A DNA stretch of 64,000 nucleotides from Azoarcus_F sp048158365 (GCA_048158365.1 JBLLNL010000007.1), one strand, 5' to 3'. Shown: positions 46,445-56,145, counted from the stretch's first letter. Numbers and translations are program-made. Notes: generated from the letters alone by a model not told the origin.

Positions 46445-49147
46445 ATGCCCAAGTTGCTGCTCGTCGACGGTTCCAGTTACCTTTATCGCGCGTTCCACGC
46501 GCTGCCCGATCTGCGCAATTCGGCCGGCGAGCCGACCGGGGCGATCCGCGGCGTGCTGTCGATGCTTCGGCGGCTCGAGGCGGACTATGCGGCGGAGTAT
46601 CGCGCGTGCGTCTTCGATGCCAAGGGCAAGACCTTTCGCGACGACTGGTATCCGGAGTACAAGTCGCACCGCCCGCCGATGCCGGACGACCTGCGCGCGC
46701 AGATCGAGCCGCTGCACCAGGCGGTCGAGGCCGAGGGCTGGCCGCTGCTGATGGTCGACGGCGTAGAGGCCGACGACGTGATCGGCACGCTGACCCGCCA
46801 AGCGGTCGAGGCCGGCTGGGACGTGGTCATCTCCACCGGCGACAAGGATCTGACCCAGCTGGTGCAGCCCGGCGTGCGCTGGATCAACACGATGAGCGAG
46901 GAGGTGCTGGACGAGGCGGGTGTCACCGCGAAGTTCGGCGTTCCCCCGGAGCGCATCGTCGATTACCTTGCGCTGGTCGGCGACACCGTGGACAACGTGC
47001 CCGGCGTGGACAAGTGCGGCCCCAAGACCGCGGTCAAATGGCTGACCGAATACGGCACGCTGGACAACCTGATCGCCAACGCCGACAAGGTCGGCGGCAA
47101 GGTCGGCGAGAACCTGCGCAAGCATCTCGACTTCCTGCCGCTCGGCCGCCGCCTGGTCACCGTCGCCACCGACCTCGACCTGCCGGTCAAGCCATCCGAC
47201 CTGCCCGCGCGCGAAGACGACAAGGCCGCGTTGCGCGCGCTGTACGAGCGCTTCGAATTCAGGTCGTGGCTCAAGGATCTGGAGATTAAAATGGGGTCAG
47301 ACTCCTTTTTCTCCGCGAAAAAGGAGTCTGACCCCATTTTAACGGAGGACTACGCGACGATCCTCGACTGGCCGACCCTCGACGCCTGGCTCGGCAAGAT
47401 CGACGCGGCCGACATCACCGCCTTCGACACCGAGACCACCAGTCTGGATCCGATGGCGGCGCGGCTGGTGGGGATGTCGTTCTCGGTCGAACCGGGCGAG
47501 GCGGCCTACCTGCCGCTCGCGCATGTCGATGACGAGCAGCCGACGCAACTGCCGATCGACGAAGTCCTCGCCAAGCTCAGGCCCTGGCTCGAGTCGGACG
47601 CCCATCGCAAGGTCGGCCAAAACCTGAAGTATGACGCGCATGTGCTCGCCAATCACGACATCCGCCTGGGCGGCATCGCGGCCGACACGCTGCTGGAATC
47701 CTACGTGCTCGAAAGCGACAAGCCGCATGACATGGATTCGCTCGCGAGCCGGCATCTGGGGCTGAAGACGATCACCTACACCGAGGTCTGCGGCAAGGGC
47801 GCGAAGCAGATCGGCTTTGCCGAAGTGCCGATCGAGCGTGCCACCGAGTACGCCGCCGAGGACGCCGACGTGACGCTGCGCCTGCATCGGCACTTCTCGG
47901 CGATGCTGGCGCGCGAGCCCCGGCTCGACGCGCTGTATCGCGACATCGAGCTGCCGGCGATGGGTGTGCTGCTCGACATGGAGCGCACCGGCGTGCTGAT
48001 CGACCCCTTTCTGCTCGCGCAGCATGGCGAGGAACTCGGGCGGCGGCTGTTCGAACTGGAGCGCGAGGCGCACACGCTCGCCGGCCAGCCGTTCAACCTC
48101 GGCTCGCCCAAGCAGCTCGGCGAGATCCTGTTCGGCAAGCTCGGTCTGCCGGTGGTCAAGAAGACCGCCACCGGCCAGCCCTCGACCGACGAGGACGTGC
48201 TGACGCAGCTCGCCGACGACTACCCGCTGCCCAAGCTGCTGCTCGAGCACCGCGGGCTGGCCAAGCTGAAGAGCACCTATGCCGACAAGTTGCCGCGCAT
48301 GGTCAACCCCAGGACCGGACGCGTGCATACCAGCTTCTCGCAGGCGACCGCGGTGACCGGCCGGCTCGCCAGCTCGGAGCCCAACCTGCAGAACATCCCG
48401 ATCCGTACCGACGAGGGTCGGCGCATCCGCGCGGCCTTCATCGCGCCCAAGGGCTGCAGCATCGTCAGCGCCGACTATTCCCAGATCGAGCTGCGCATCA
48501 TGGCGCACCTGTCGGCCGACGAACGCCTGCTCGACGCGTTCGCGCACGGCGAGGACGTGCATCGCGCGACCGCCGCCGAGGTCTTCGGCGTGCCGCCGGC
48601 CGAGGTCAGCAGCGAGCAGCGCCGCTACGCCAAGGTCATCAACTTCGGTCTGATCTACGGCATGAGCGCGCACGGCCTGGCCCGCAACCTTGGGATCGAC
48701 CGTGCCGCCGCGCAGAGCTGGATAGACCGCTACTTCGCCCGCTACCCCGGCGTCGCCCGCTACATGGACGAGACCAAGACGATCGCGAAGTCCCAGGGCT
48801 ATGTCGAGACCGTGTTCGGCCGCCGCCTGTATCTGCCCGACATCCGCGCCCAGCAGGCCGGCCGCCGCCAGGGCGCCGAACGCGCCGCGATCAACGCGCC
48901 GATGCAGGGCACCGCCGCCGACCTGATCAAGAAGGCGATGATCGCGACCCACGCGTGGCTGAAGGCAGAAGGCCTCGCGTCCCGCCTGATCCTGCAGGTG
49001 CACGACGAGCTGGTGCTGGAAGTGCCGACGGCCGAGCTCGACATCATTCGTGCAGAACTGCCGCGCCTGATGGGTGGTGTGGCCGAACTGAAGGTGCCGC
49101 TGCTGGTCGAGGTGGGGGTGGGGGAGAACTGGGATCAGGCGCATTGA
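46445..49147 (+). CDS. polA: DNA polymerase I
   Basis: A 900-residue polymerase with three domains. The 5' nuclease (1-280) has LLLVDGSSYLYRAFHALP and GVEADDVIGTL. The 3'-5' exonuclease (about 300-500) has all three motifs: FDTETTSL, NLKYDAHVL and YAAEDADVTLR, so proofreading should be intact. The polymerase domain has SADYSQIELRIMAHLS, RRYAKVINFGLIYGMS and LQVHDELVLEV. Between the nuclease and exonuclease domains 19 codons come from a palindromic repeat (47286-47342), which keeps the frame and adds a hydrophilic linker of residues 281-299. The gene is otherwise complete. Confidence 0.97.
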   Translation: MPKLLLVDGSSYLYRAFHALPDLRNSAGEPTGAIRGVLSMLRRLEADYAAEYRACVFDAKGKTFRDDWYPEYKSHRPPMPDDLRAQIEPLHQAVEAEGWPLLMVDGVEADDVIGTLTRQAVEAGWDVVISTGDKDLTQLVQPGVRWINTMSEEVLDEAGVTAKFGVPPERIVDYLALVGDTVDNVPGVDKCGPKTAVKWLTEYGTLDNLIANADKVGGKVGENLRKHLDFLPLGRRLVTVATDLDLPVKPSDLPAREDDKAALRALYERFEFRSWLKDLEIKMGSDSFFSAKKESDPILTEDYATILDWPTLDAWLGKIDAADITAFDTETTSLDPMAARLVGMSFSVEPGEAAYLPLAHVDDEQPTQLPIDEVLAKLRPWLESDAHRKVGQNLKYDAHVLANHDIRLGGIAADTLLESYVLESDKPHDMDSLASRHLGLKTITYTEVCGKGAKQIGFAEVPIERATEYAAEDADVTLRLHRHFSAMLAREPRLDALYRDIELPAMGVLLDMERTGVLIDPFLLAQHGEELGRRLFELEREAHTLAGQPFNLGSPKQLGEILFGKLGLPVVKKTATGQPSTDEDVLTQLADDYPLPKLLLEHRGLAKLKSTYADKLPRMVNPRTGRVHTSFSQATAVTGRLASSEPNLQNIPIRTDEGRRIRAAFIAPKGCSIVSADYSQIELRIMAHLSADERLLDAFAHGEDVHRATAAEVFGVPPAEVSSEQRRYAKVINFGLIYGMSAHGLARNLGIDRAAAQSWIDRYFARYPGVARYMDETKTIAKSQGYVETVFGRRLYLPDIRAQQAGRRQGAERAAINAPMQGTAADLIKKAMIATHAWLKAEGLASRLILQVHDELVLEVPTAELDIIRAELPRLMGGVAELKVPLLVEVGVGENWDQAH
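47286..47342. repeat. Perfect palindromic repeat inserted in frame in polA
   Basis: The arms 47286-47311 and 47317-47342 are 26-base perfect inverted copies (outer bases TTAAAATGGGGTCAGACTCC) with a 5-base loop TCCGC. The 57 bases equal 19 codons, so polA stays open and reads a linker (KMGSDSFFSAKKESDPIL). The GGGGTCAGACTCC core resembles dispersed palindromes I recall from beta- and gammaproteobacterial genomes, some near REP-associated tyrosine transposases; this link is from memory. Confidence 0.9.
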
Positions 49148-49200
49148 ATCGTATGATCGGATGCAGGTGATGTTGTAATGATGCTTGGAGAGGTGTAGTT

Positions 49201-49220
49201 TTGCATCAAAATTGATGCAA
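49201..49220. promoter_or_regulatory. Palindromic operator of the vapBC pair
   Basis: TTGCATCAA and TTGATGCAA form a perfect inverted repeat with a 2-base spacer, ending just before the GAAGGAG ribosome site of the antitoxin gene. Type II antitoxins bind such palindromes to repress their own operon. Confidence 0.7.
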
Positions 49221-49232
49221 GAAGGAGTGATC

Positions 49233-49439
49233 ATGCGCACCACCGTGACCATCGACGACGAGCTTTACGCCAAGGCGCTCGAGTTGGCAGACCCCGGCAT
49301 GGAGAAGTCCGAGCTTTTTCGCGAGGCTGTTCAAACCTTCGTGCGTGTACAGGCGGCGAGGCGGCTCTCCGGACTGGGTGGCACTCAGCCGGACATGCAG
49401 GATATTCCGCGTCGTCGTGACGGCGAGGAGCGGCAGTGA
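49233..49439 (+). CDS. VapB-type antitoxin (ribbon-helix-helix)
   Basis: A 68-residue antitoxin starting RTTVTIDDELYAKALELADP, a ribbon-helix-helix domain of the VapB/DUF2191 kind, with a C-terminal tail for toxin binding. ATG 49233 has GAAGGAG upstream and a palindromic operator before that. The stop overlaps the GTG start of the toxin gene. Confidence 0.92.
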   Translation: MRTTVTIDDELYAKALELADPGMEKSELFREAVQTFVRVQAARRLSGLGGTQPDMQDIPRRRDGEERQ

Positions 49440-49813
49440 CTGTGCTTGTCGACACCTCGGTATGGGTAGATCACTTCAGGCATCCTCACGAAGCACTGCC
49501 CAGCCTGCTGGAAAGAGACCAGGTTCTCACTCACCCGATGGTGCGCATCGAACTCGCCTGCGGTACCCCTCCCGGGCCGCGCGCTCGTGCCCTGGGTGAC
49601 ATGGCACTGTTGCGACCGGCGTCTCAGGCAACCTGGGATGAGGTGGCGTCGTTCATCGAACGCGAGAGCCTCTTCGGGCTTGGCTGTGGCCTGGTCGATA
49701 TCACGCTGCTCGCTTCGACGCTGATCACCCCTGGAGCGCGTCTGTGGACGCTGGACAAGCGTCTTGCCGCCTTGGCCAGGCGTTTCGGCGTGGCGTGGAA
49801 CGCCGGTCGCTGA
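49436..49813 (+). CDS. VapC-type PIN-domain toxin
   Basis: A 125-residue PIN ribonuclease with the first acidic residue in VLVDTSVWVDHFR, the second in MVRIELACG, and the later pair in GLVDITLLAS and WTLDKRL. It starts with GTG 49436, overlapping the antitoxin stop. It likely cleaves tRNA or rRNA when free of VapB. The pair sits between polA and the polysaccharide genes. Confidence 0.92.
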   Translation: MTVLVDTSVWVDHFRHPHEALPSLLERDQVLTHPMVRIELACGTPPGPRARALGDMALLRPASQATWDEVASFIERESLFGLGCGLVDITLLASTLITPGARLWTLDKRLAALARRFGVAWNAGR

Positions 49814-49879
49814 ACTGCATCCGGATCCGGATCGGAATCGCACACCTTGTCTGCATGCCAGTTGCCGTTTGGCGGGCGT

Positions 49880-49885
49880 TATAAT
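49880..49885 (+). promoter_or_regulatory. Probable -10 box upstream of the carbamoyltransferase gene
   Basis: TATAAT lies 30 bases before the TTG start at 49915. A weak TTGCCG is only 12 bases upstream of it, so no proper -35 element can be named. Confidence 0.35.
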
Positions 49886-49914
49886 CCGCCTTTTAATCGC
49901 TTTCGGATTCCCCT

Positions 49915-51690
49915 TTGTCCCTGACCATCCTCGGCCTGTCCGGCGCACTTACGCACGACCCATCCGCCGCCCTGTACATCGACGGCAAGCTCGTCGCTGC
50001 GGCCGAAGAAGAACGCTTCGTGCGCGACAAGCATGCGAAGCACCGCATGCCGTACGAGTCGGCCCGGTTCTGCCTGGATTTTGCCGGCATCGAGCCCAGG
50101 GACGTCACCGCGGTCGCGATCCCGTTCGCGCCGATCAGCCTTCGCGAGAAGGCGCGCTGGCACTATGCCAGGCGCTACTGGTACGCGCCCGACCGCGGGC
50201 TGGATGCGATCCTGATGGGCAACCGGCGGTTTCATCGCTACCGCAAGCGCATCGAATGGTGTCTGCAGCAGCTCGGCTTCGACCTCGCAAAGACCGAGAT
50301 CGTGCCGGTCGAACACCACCTCACCCACGCGTCCAGTGCGTATCACTGCTCCGGCTTCACCGAAAAGACCGCGATACTCGGCATCGACGGCAAGGGCGAG
50401 TACGCGACCACCTTCTTCGGCTACGGCGAGAACGGCCGCATCCACAAGATCAAGGAGTTCTACGACCCGGACTCGCTCGGCGGCCTGTACGGTGCGATCA
50501 CCGAGTACCTCGGCTTCGAGATGCTCGATGGCGAGTACAAGGTCATGGGCATGGCGCCCTATGGGGATCCGCACAAGTACGATTTCTCGCGGCTGGCGAA
50601 ATTCGAGAACGGCGAGCTGGTCGTCAACACCGATCTGGCCAACGTGATCGGCCTGCGCCGCTACAAGGAGAACGGCAAGGGCTACTACTTCTCGCCGAAA
50701 CTGATCGACTGGCTGGGCCCGATGCGCCATGGGGATGTCGCCGACGAACCCTATATTCATTATGCCGCGAGCATGCAGAAGCTGTTCGAGGATTTGTCGC
50801 TGCAGATGATGGACTACTACCTGGGCGACATCCTGCGCGAAACCGGCAGGCTCGCGTTCGCGGGCGGCGGCGCGCTGAACGTGAAGCTCAACCAGAAGAT
50901 CATCGCGCGCCCCGAGGTCAAGGAACTCTTCGTGCAGCCCGCCTCGGGCGACTCCGGCACCGCGGTCGGCGCCGCGTCCTATGTGTCGGTCGAGCGCGGT
51001 GTGCCGGTCGAGAAGATGGAGCATGTCTATCTCGGCCCGCGCTACAGCAACGAGGACGTAATCGCCGCCTGCGCCCGCCATCCGGCCAGGCCGGTCTGGG
51101 AACTCATCCCGGACGGCGACACCGCGGTGCCGCAGCGCATCGCGCAGATCCTCGCCGACGGCCATCCGGTCGCGTGGTTCCAAGGCCGCATGGAGTTCGG
51201 CCCGCGCGCGCTCGGCGGCCGCTCCATCGTCGGTTGCCCCAGCGCTCCGGGCGTGGCCGACCGCATCAACGAGCAGATCAAGTTCCGCGAACGCTGGCGC
51301 CCGTTCTGTCCGAGCATGCTCGACACGGTCGGCCCGCAGATGCTCGCCACCGACCATCCGGCCCCGTTCATGACCTTCACCTTCGAGGTCGCCGAGGAGT
51401 GGAAGACCCGCGTGCCCGAAGTGGTGCACGAGGACGGCACCTCCCGCGCCCAGGTGCTCGAACGCCGCCACAACCCGCGCTACTACGACCTGATGGTCGA
51501 GATGGAAAAACTCACCGGCAACGGCGTGGTGCTGAACACGTCGCTCAACCGCCGCGGCGAACCGATGATCTGCTCGCCGACCGACGCGCTGAACATGTTC
51601 TTCGGGTCGGATCTGCAGGTGCTGGTGATGGAAGACGTGCTGGTGGTGAAGCAGGGCGGGGCGGGCACGCCTGACGCGGCACAACGATGA
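49915..51690 (+). CDS. Carbamoyltransferase (NodU/TobZ family)
   Basis: A 591-residue enzyme with the N-terminal Kae1-like domain (LGLSGALTHDPSAALYIDGK, HHLTHASSAYHCSGF, GIDGKGEYATTFFGYG) and the C-terminal carbamoyltransferase domain (WFQGRMEFGPRALGGRSI). It makes carbamoyl adenylate from carbamoyl phosphate and ATP and transfers the carbamoyl group, here probably to a surface sugar, given the neighbours. The start is TTG 49915; no in-frame ATG lies nearby. Its stop overlaps the next gene. Confidence 0.92.
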   Translation: MSLTILGLSGALTHDPSAALYIDGKLVAAAEEERFVRDKHAKHRMPYESARFCLDFAGIEPRDVTAVAIPFAPISLREKARWHYARRYWYAPDRGLDAILMGNRRFHRYRKRIEWCLQQLGFDLAKTEIVPVEHHLTHASSAYHCSGFTEKTAILGIDGKGEYATTFFGYGENGRIHKIKEFYDPDSLGGLYGAITEYLGFEMLDGEYKVMGMAPYGDPHKYDFSRLAKFENGELVVNTDLANVIGLRRYKENGKGYYFSPKLIDWLGPMRHGDVADEPYIHYAASMQKLFEDLSLQMMDYYLGDILRETGRLAFAGGGALNVKLNQKIIARPEVKELFVQPASGDSGTAVGAASYVSVERGVPVEKMEHVYLGPRYSNEDVIAACARHPARPVWELIPDGDTAVPQRIAQILADGHPVAWFQGRMEFGPRALGGRSIVGCPSAPGVADRINEQIKFRERWRPFCPSMLDTVGPQMLATDHPAPFMTFTFEVAEEWKTRVPEVVHEDGTSRAQVLERRHNPRYYDLMVEMEKLTGNGVVLNTSLNRRGEPMICSPTDALNMFFGSDLQVLVMEDVLVVKQGGAGTPDAAQR

Positions 51691-52811
51691 GTGAGAGTAC
51701 GTTGGAGCGGTGGGCGCTGCAGTTCTGCCACTGCCACTACGGCCCCTTCGCGGACGTCGGCCGGCAGTATGCGAACACGCTGAGGCGGCTCGGTTTCAAG
51801 GTGTGTACCGTCTATCTCACCGGCGAGGCGCGCGAGGACATCCGCGCGCTGACCAATTCGGATGAGGTCATCTTTCTTGGCTTTTCGAGTCGTGAGGTGT
51901 CCGGGCTGAAGCTGTCCGCGTTGAAGGCATTCCGGCGCATCGTCAAGGAGCGCGACTACCGCTTCGTGATCGCGCACCGGTTCAAGCCGATCTACGTTGC
52001 CTGTCTCGCCTCCGGCCTGCCGGTGTTCGGCGTCAGCCATTCCTTCGGCGACTACCGGCGCGTAGGGCGGCGCGCCTTCGCCCGGGTGTTCCGCAAGCGC
52101 TTGACCCTGCTCGCGGTGTCGAATGCGGTCCGCGACGAAATCCGGCAATGCCTGCCGGACTGGCGCGAAGACGAGATACAGACCTGCTACAACCGGCTCG
52201 ATGTGGACCGGGTGCGCGCGGGCCTGACCGAGCGGGACGCCGCGCGCGACACGCTGGGCTTGCCACGCGAAGCCTTTGTCGTCGCCAACGTCGGGCGGCT
52301 GCATCCGGACAAGGACCAGGCGACGCTGATCCGCGCCTTTGCGCATGCCCGTGAACGCCTGCCGGCCGGCGCGCTGCTCGCCATCATCGGAAGCGGGCGC
52401 CTGGAGGCGAAGCTCGAGGCGCTCGCGCAGGAACTCGGACTGGGTGAGTCGGTGCGACTGCTCGGGCAGGTGCCGGAGGTCTGGCGCCATTTCAGGGCTT
52501 TCGACGTGTTCGCGCTGTCCTCGGATCACGAGCCCTTCGGCATGGTGCTGCTCGAGGCGATGGTGGCGGGCGTTCCGGTCATCGCCACCGACTGCGGCGG
52601 CGCCCCCGAAGTCCTCGTCGACATCGCCCCGCTGGTTCCGCTGGGCGACAGCGAGCGCCTCGCCGACGGCCTGGTGCAACTCGCCGGGCTCACCGACGAA
52701 GGGCGCAGCACATTCGCGGCGGCGGCCCTGGCGCGAGTCGTGGCGCAGTTTTCGGATGAGGTGGCCCCCGCGACGTTGGCCCGGTTGCTGTCCTCGGTCG
52801 GCAAGACATGA
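51687..52811 (+). CDS. Glycosyltransferase family 4 (GT-B)
   Basis: A 374-residue retaining GT-B enzyme. The C-terminal nucleotide-sugar part reads VVANVGRLHPDKDQATLIRA, LLGQVPEVWRHFRAFDVFAL and SDHEPFGMVLLEAMVAGVPV. It overlaps both neighbours by 4 bases in an operon with the carbamoyltransferase and the next transferase. The sugar and acceptor are not predictable. Confidence 0.92.
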   Translation: MSESTLERWALQFCHCHYGPFADVGRQYANTLRRLGFKVCTVYLTGEAREDIRALTNSDEVIFLGFSSREVSGLKLSALKAFRRIVKERDYRFVIAHRFKPIYVACLASGLPVFGVSHSFGDYRRVGRRAFARVFRKRLTLLAVSNAVRDEIRQCLPDWREDEIQTCYNRLDVDRVRAGLTERDAARDTLGLPREAFVVANVGRLHPDKDQATLIRAFAHARERLPAGALLAIIGSGRLEAKLEALAQELGLGESVRLLGQVPEVWRHFRAFDVFALSSDHEPFGMVLLEAMVAGVPVIATDCGGAPEVLVDIAPLVPLGDSERLADGLVQLAGLTDEGRSTFAAAALARVVAQFSDEVAPATLARLLSSVGKT

Positions 52812-53707
52812 CCCTCCCAGGCGCGTCGTCCGCTCCGGCCTCGATGCTCAGGGTGCTGATCCCCTATTTCGGAAATTGGCCGCCGTGGATGGCGTTCTTT
52901 TTGCGCAGTTGTGCGGAGAACCCGGGTATTTCCTGGTTTTTGTTCAGCGATTGCGGCGTACCCGAGCGATGCCCGCCCAATGTGCAGGTGGTCGAGATCG
53001 GTTTCGACGATTACTGCAAATTGGTGTCGTCGCGACTCGATATCGAATTCACGCCCGAATCGTCCCGCAAGCTGTGCGACATCAAGCCCGCGCTCGCTGC
53101 CATACATCCTGAGTATCTCGAGCAGTCCCCCTTCTGGGCTTTCGGTGACATCGACGTGCTTTACGGCGATCTGGAGGCCTATCTCCGCCTGCGGAGTTTC
53201 GAGAAACACGACGTCACCAGTCTGCATCTGCGCAGGATTTCCGGTCATCTGACCGTGTTGCGGAACGACGTCGACATGAACGCGGCTTTCAGGCGCGTAC
53301 CGAACTGGCAGGCGTCGCTCAGCGCGCCTCGTCACACTGCATTCGATGAGAAAGCATTCACGCGCGTGTTTCTGCGGCACAAGAATTCGCCGCGCTGGGT
53401 ACATTGGTTGGCCCGAAAACATGATCCCTGGCTCAGTCGGGCGGATTTCCAGGAAGCGTACACGACGCCCTGCGCCAAGATTCCGTGGATCGATGGCAGT
53501 CTCGATTTTCCGACGTCCTGGTTGTGGCGGCGGGGCCGGCTGTCGAACGACAAGGATGGGAGTCGCTGTTTCCCGTACATTCATTTCATGCACTGGAAGA
53601 AGAAGTGGCAGCCAGCCGATGTTCGGGGAGTGGAGCATGCCTGGGACCCATCACTGACGGTCGAGATCCGTGAGTCGGGCATCGTTGCACTGCCCTCGGG
53701 CGACTGA
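52808..53707 (+). CDS. DUF6625-type putative glycosyltransferase
   Basis: A 299-residue protein starting with LRVLIPYFGNWPPWMAFFL and containing WAFGDIDVLYGDLEAYLR, an apparent DxD metal site, as in DUF6625 proteins from polysaccharide clusters. No signal peptide is present. It overlaps the previous gene by 4 bases. Enzymatic role is inferred from the DxD motif and context. Confidence 0.78.
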   Translation: MTLPGASSAPASMLRVLIPYFGNWPPWMAFFLRSCAENPGISWFLFSDCGVPERCPPNVQVVEIGFDDYCKLVSSRLDIEFTPESSRKLCDIKPALAAIHPEYLEQSPFWAFGDIDVLYGDLEAYLRLRSFEKHDVTSLHLRRISGHLTVLRNDVDMNAAFRRVPNWQASLSAPRHTAFDEKAFTRVFLRHKNSPRWVHWLARKHDPWLSRADFQEAYTTPCAKIPWIDGSLDFPTSWLWRRGRLSNDKDGSRCFPYIHFMHWKKKWQPADVRGVEHAWDPSLTVEIRESGIVALPSGD

Positions 53708-53804
53708 ACTGCCTGGCACGGTCGAGACACCTGGGTGCAGACCGAAGTTGGCGGCAAGGAAAGATGACGGTTGGCGTATGCCGATCTGATACTGGGATGA
53801 CAGC

Positions 53805-54785
53805 ATGAAGATACTGGTGCTTGCCGAAGACGGCAGCATGCGCAATGCGACCACCTGGGACGCGCTGCGCGACGCACACGAGTGTGAAATCCGCTTCTTC
53901 GGAAAAGGCGGACTCGCTCCGGCGCTCGAGTCCGTTTCCGCGCAGGCGTTTGACCGCGTGGTGTTGTGCGGTGGTTTCAGGCGGTCAGGACCGCAAGTGC
54001 TTGCGCTGCGAAAGCTGCCGGAGGTCGTGATCTACGACCTCGATCTGCAGCAGGATTACATGCCGGACAGCAAGTACTTCGGGCTCTTTCCGCCGCTTTT
54101 CAAGACACTGGGCCGGGTGAGTCTGATCGTCACGAGTATGGCTGCCGAGGAGCATTACGCGCGAAAGGGGTTCGTGGTCTCGTACGTGCCCAAAGCCTAC
54201 GATCACCGGCTCATTAGCTGTACGCACACCCCGCGGGACATCGAGTTCGGCTTCATCGGCCGCACCGGCAACGTCCTTTACCGGGAGCGGCGCAGGCTGC
54301 TCGCGGAGGTGTCTCGTTGCCTGCCCGTTGAACAACTTCGTACCGTCGACCTGTCCGAAGAGAACGACGAGTATGCGCGAACCCTGAACCGTATCCGGTT
54401 CTTCATAAGCGTCGATGCCGGTTTTCGCGAGTATCACATCAAGAACTTCGAAGCCCTCGCGGCCGGCTGCGTGCTGTGCGCATTGACGACCAGCCAGGCC
54501 GAGAACGCGTTTCTCGGCTTCGAGGACATGCGCAATGTCGTGCTGTACGCCACCGCAGACGAGCTGGTCGACAAGATCGCTACGGTACGCAACACGCCTG
54601 GACTGGCCGAATCGATTGCGTCAGCGGGACGCGAGCTCGCCGAGAGCGCGCATCAATGGCGCCATCGCCGCGATCTGCTCGAGCAGGCATTGTCCAGGGC
54701 GCCTGCCGAGCCGCCGCCGATGAGCATGCAGGAGCGCTTGCTCTACCTTAAGGCTCGCTGTTATTGGGCGCTGAGCCAGAAATAG
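53805..54785 (+). CDS. CgeB-like glycosyltransferase
   Basis: A 326-residue protein starting KILVLAEDGSMRNATTWDAL with a GT-B-like C-terminal half (FGFIGRTGNVLYRERRRLL and KNFEALAAGCVLCALTT), resembling CgeB/spore-maturation-type glycosyltransferases. It is 97 bases after the DUF6625 gene and is the last gene of this group, converging with the O-antigen ligase gene 11 bases away. Confidence 0.8.
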   Translation: MKILVLAEDGSMRNATTWDALRDAHECEIRFFGKGGLAPALESVSAQAFDRVVLCGGFRRSGPQVLALRKLPEVVIYDLDLQQDYMPDSKYFGLFPPLFKTLGRVSLIVTSMAAEEHYARKGFVVSYVPKAYDHRLISCTHTPRDIEFGFIGRTGNVLYRERRRLLAEVSRCLPVEQLRTVDLSEENDEYARTLNRIRFFISVDAGFREYHIKNFEALAAGCVLCALTTSQAENAFLGFEDMRNVVLYATADELVDKIATVRNTPGLAESIASAGRELAESAHQWRHRRDLLEQALSRAPAEPPPMSMQERLLYLKARCYWALSQK

Positions 54786-54796
54786 AACGCGGCGCT

Positions 54797-56137
54797 TCAG
54801 GCAGTCGCCGGCCCTTGTGTCGCAGGGTCCGAGGCCTGAACGCCTTTGACGTAGAAGGCGTACAGGAAGCCTCCGACGACCGAGTTCAGGAAAAATCCAG
54901 AGTCGTAAACCACATAAGACTCGAACCCGTTGACGATCACCCAGAAAACGAAGAACGCCCAGGCGAAGGCGAATACGTCTCCTGGCATCCAGCCCTTTCG
55001 CCAGGCGGTGACCGCGCGCCAGCCGATCAGGGCAACGATCGCCGCAATGGCCAGAAAACCGACCCAGCCGATCGCGACCAGTGCCTCGATGTAGCTGTTG
55101 TGGAGATGCCCGAAATTCTTCTTGAACGCGTCGCTGAAGTGCGGAGACTGTTCGATCAGGCCCTTGGCCGTTTGTGCTCCCCAGCCCATCAATGGCCGTT
55201 CGGCTATCCACTCCCGCGCTGCGGCCCATGAAGCGACCCGGACCTGTGCGCTGGATAGCGCATCGCCCTCCTCGAAGCGTGCTGCGCTTGCGAGCCTGTG
55301 GACGGATACGTCTTCGCCAGTCATGCGATCGGCTATCCGGCTGGGCGCATCGGTGAGCACAAAGGCGAGTGTCAGCAAGCCAGCGGTGACCACCATGATT
55401 TTCGCGGTCATTGCACGTCTGCGGGCGAAGTCGACGGGCGCCTTTCCTTGCGCAAACAGCAGTGCCATCGTGAGCAGCACGGGAACGGCCAGTGCCAACC
55501 CGATCCATACTGCCCGCGATTGGGTCACCAGCACCCCCCATGCCATGAGCGCTGCCAACCCGGCCATGCCCGTTGCCACGAGGAGACGCAGCTTGCGAGG
55601 CGAGTTGATGACCGCTCGTGGCGTCAGGGCAAGCGTGACCAGAAAGCCTGTTCCAAAAATGATCCCAGCGTGCTGGGCGTTGTCGATCCCGAAGTCGACG
55701 CGTCGTCCCGCCCAGCCCAAGAGCCAGTGTTCGCCTGGCGCGATCACCGCCAGATACGCCAAAAAGCCGAACAGGGCGCTGACCAGCAGCGCGTAAGGGT
55801 TCGGTTTCTTCAGGCCCCCGACGCCATGGGCCAGCAGCAGGAAGAAGCATGCCGACGGAACATACTGGCGAGCCTTGGAGCCGCCGAACAACTCCTCCGG
55901 CACCGAGTTCAGATGCCAGAGGTATCCCAGAAGAATGAGCAGGAAGAATCCGCCGCAAAGCAGATGCATCCTGTCTGTTCGGATCCAGGTCGTCCGAAAT
56001 ACGATGCCAGCCACGAACAGAAGAATCAGAACCCGCGCGACGACATCTCCCAGATCCCTGGACAGGAACCAGATCGCAGGAAAAAGCACCGTCAGCGTGC
56101 AGTAGAGGCGCCGGTGGATGTCGTCCAGGAGGGGCAT
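54797..56137 (-). CDS. O-antigen ligase family protein (WaaL-like)
   Basis: A 446-residue membrane protein with about eleven hydrophobic segments. The large periplasmic loop contains RVASWAAAREWIAERPLMGW and FGHLHNSYIEALVAIGWVGF, the Wzy_C/O-antigen ligase pattern with the conserved histidine. It likely joins undecaprenyl-linked glycan to lipid A core, although a polymerase role is possible. ATG 56137 is used; its ORF overlaps the end of the next upstream gene's neighbourhood within a few bases. Confidence 0.88.
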   Translation of the reverse strand: MPLLDDIHRRLYCTLTVLFPAIWFLSRDLGDVVARVLILLFVAGIVFRTTWIRTDRMHLLCGGFFLLILLGYLWHLNSVPEELFGGSKARQYVPSACFFLLLAHGVGGLKKPNPYALLVSALFGFLAYLAVIAPGEHWLLGWAGRRVDFGIDNAQHAGIIFGTGFLVTLALTPRAVINSPRKLRLLVATGMAGLAALMAWGVLVTQSRAVWIGLALAVPVLLTMALLFAQGKAPVDFARRRAMTAKIMVVTAGLLTLAFVLTDAPSRIADRMTGEDVSVHRLASAARFEEGDALSSAQVRVASWAAAREWIAERPLMGWGAQTAKGLIEQSPHFSDAFKKNFGHLHNSYIEALVAIGWVGFLAIAAIVALIGWRAVTAWRKGWMPGDVFAFAWAFFVFWVIVNGFESYVVYDSGFFLNSVVGGFLYAFYVKGVQASDPATQGPATA

Positions 56138-56145
56138 GACTGAAC

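Noticed and set aside
46222..46452. Short minus-strand frames in the polA upstream gap
   Set aside because: They read across the repeat copies and have no ribosome sites or family features.
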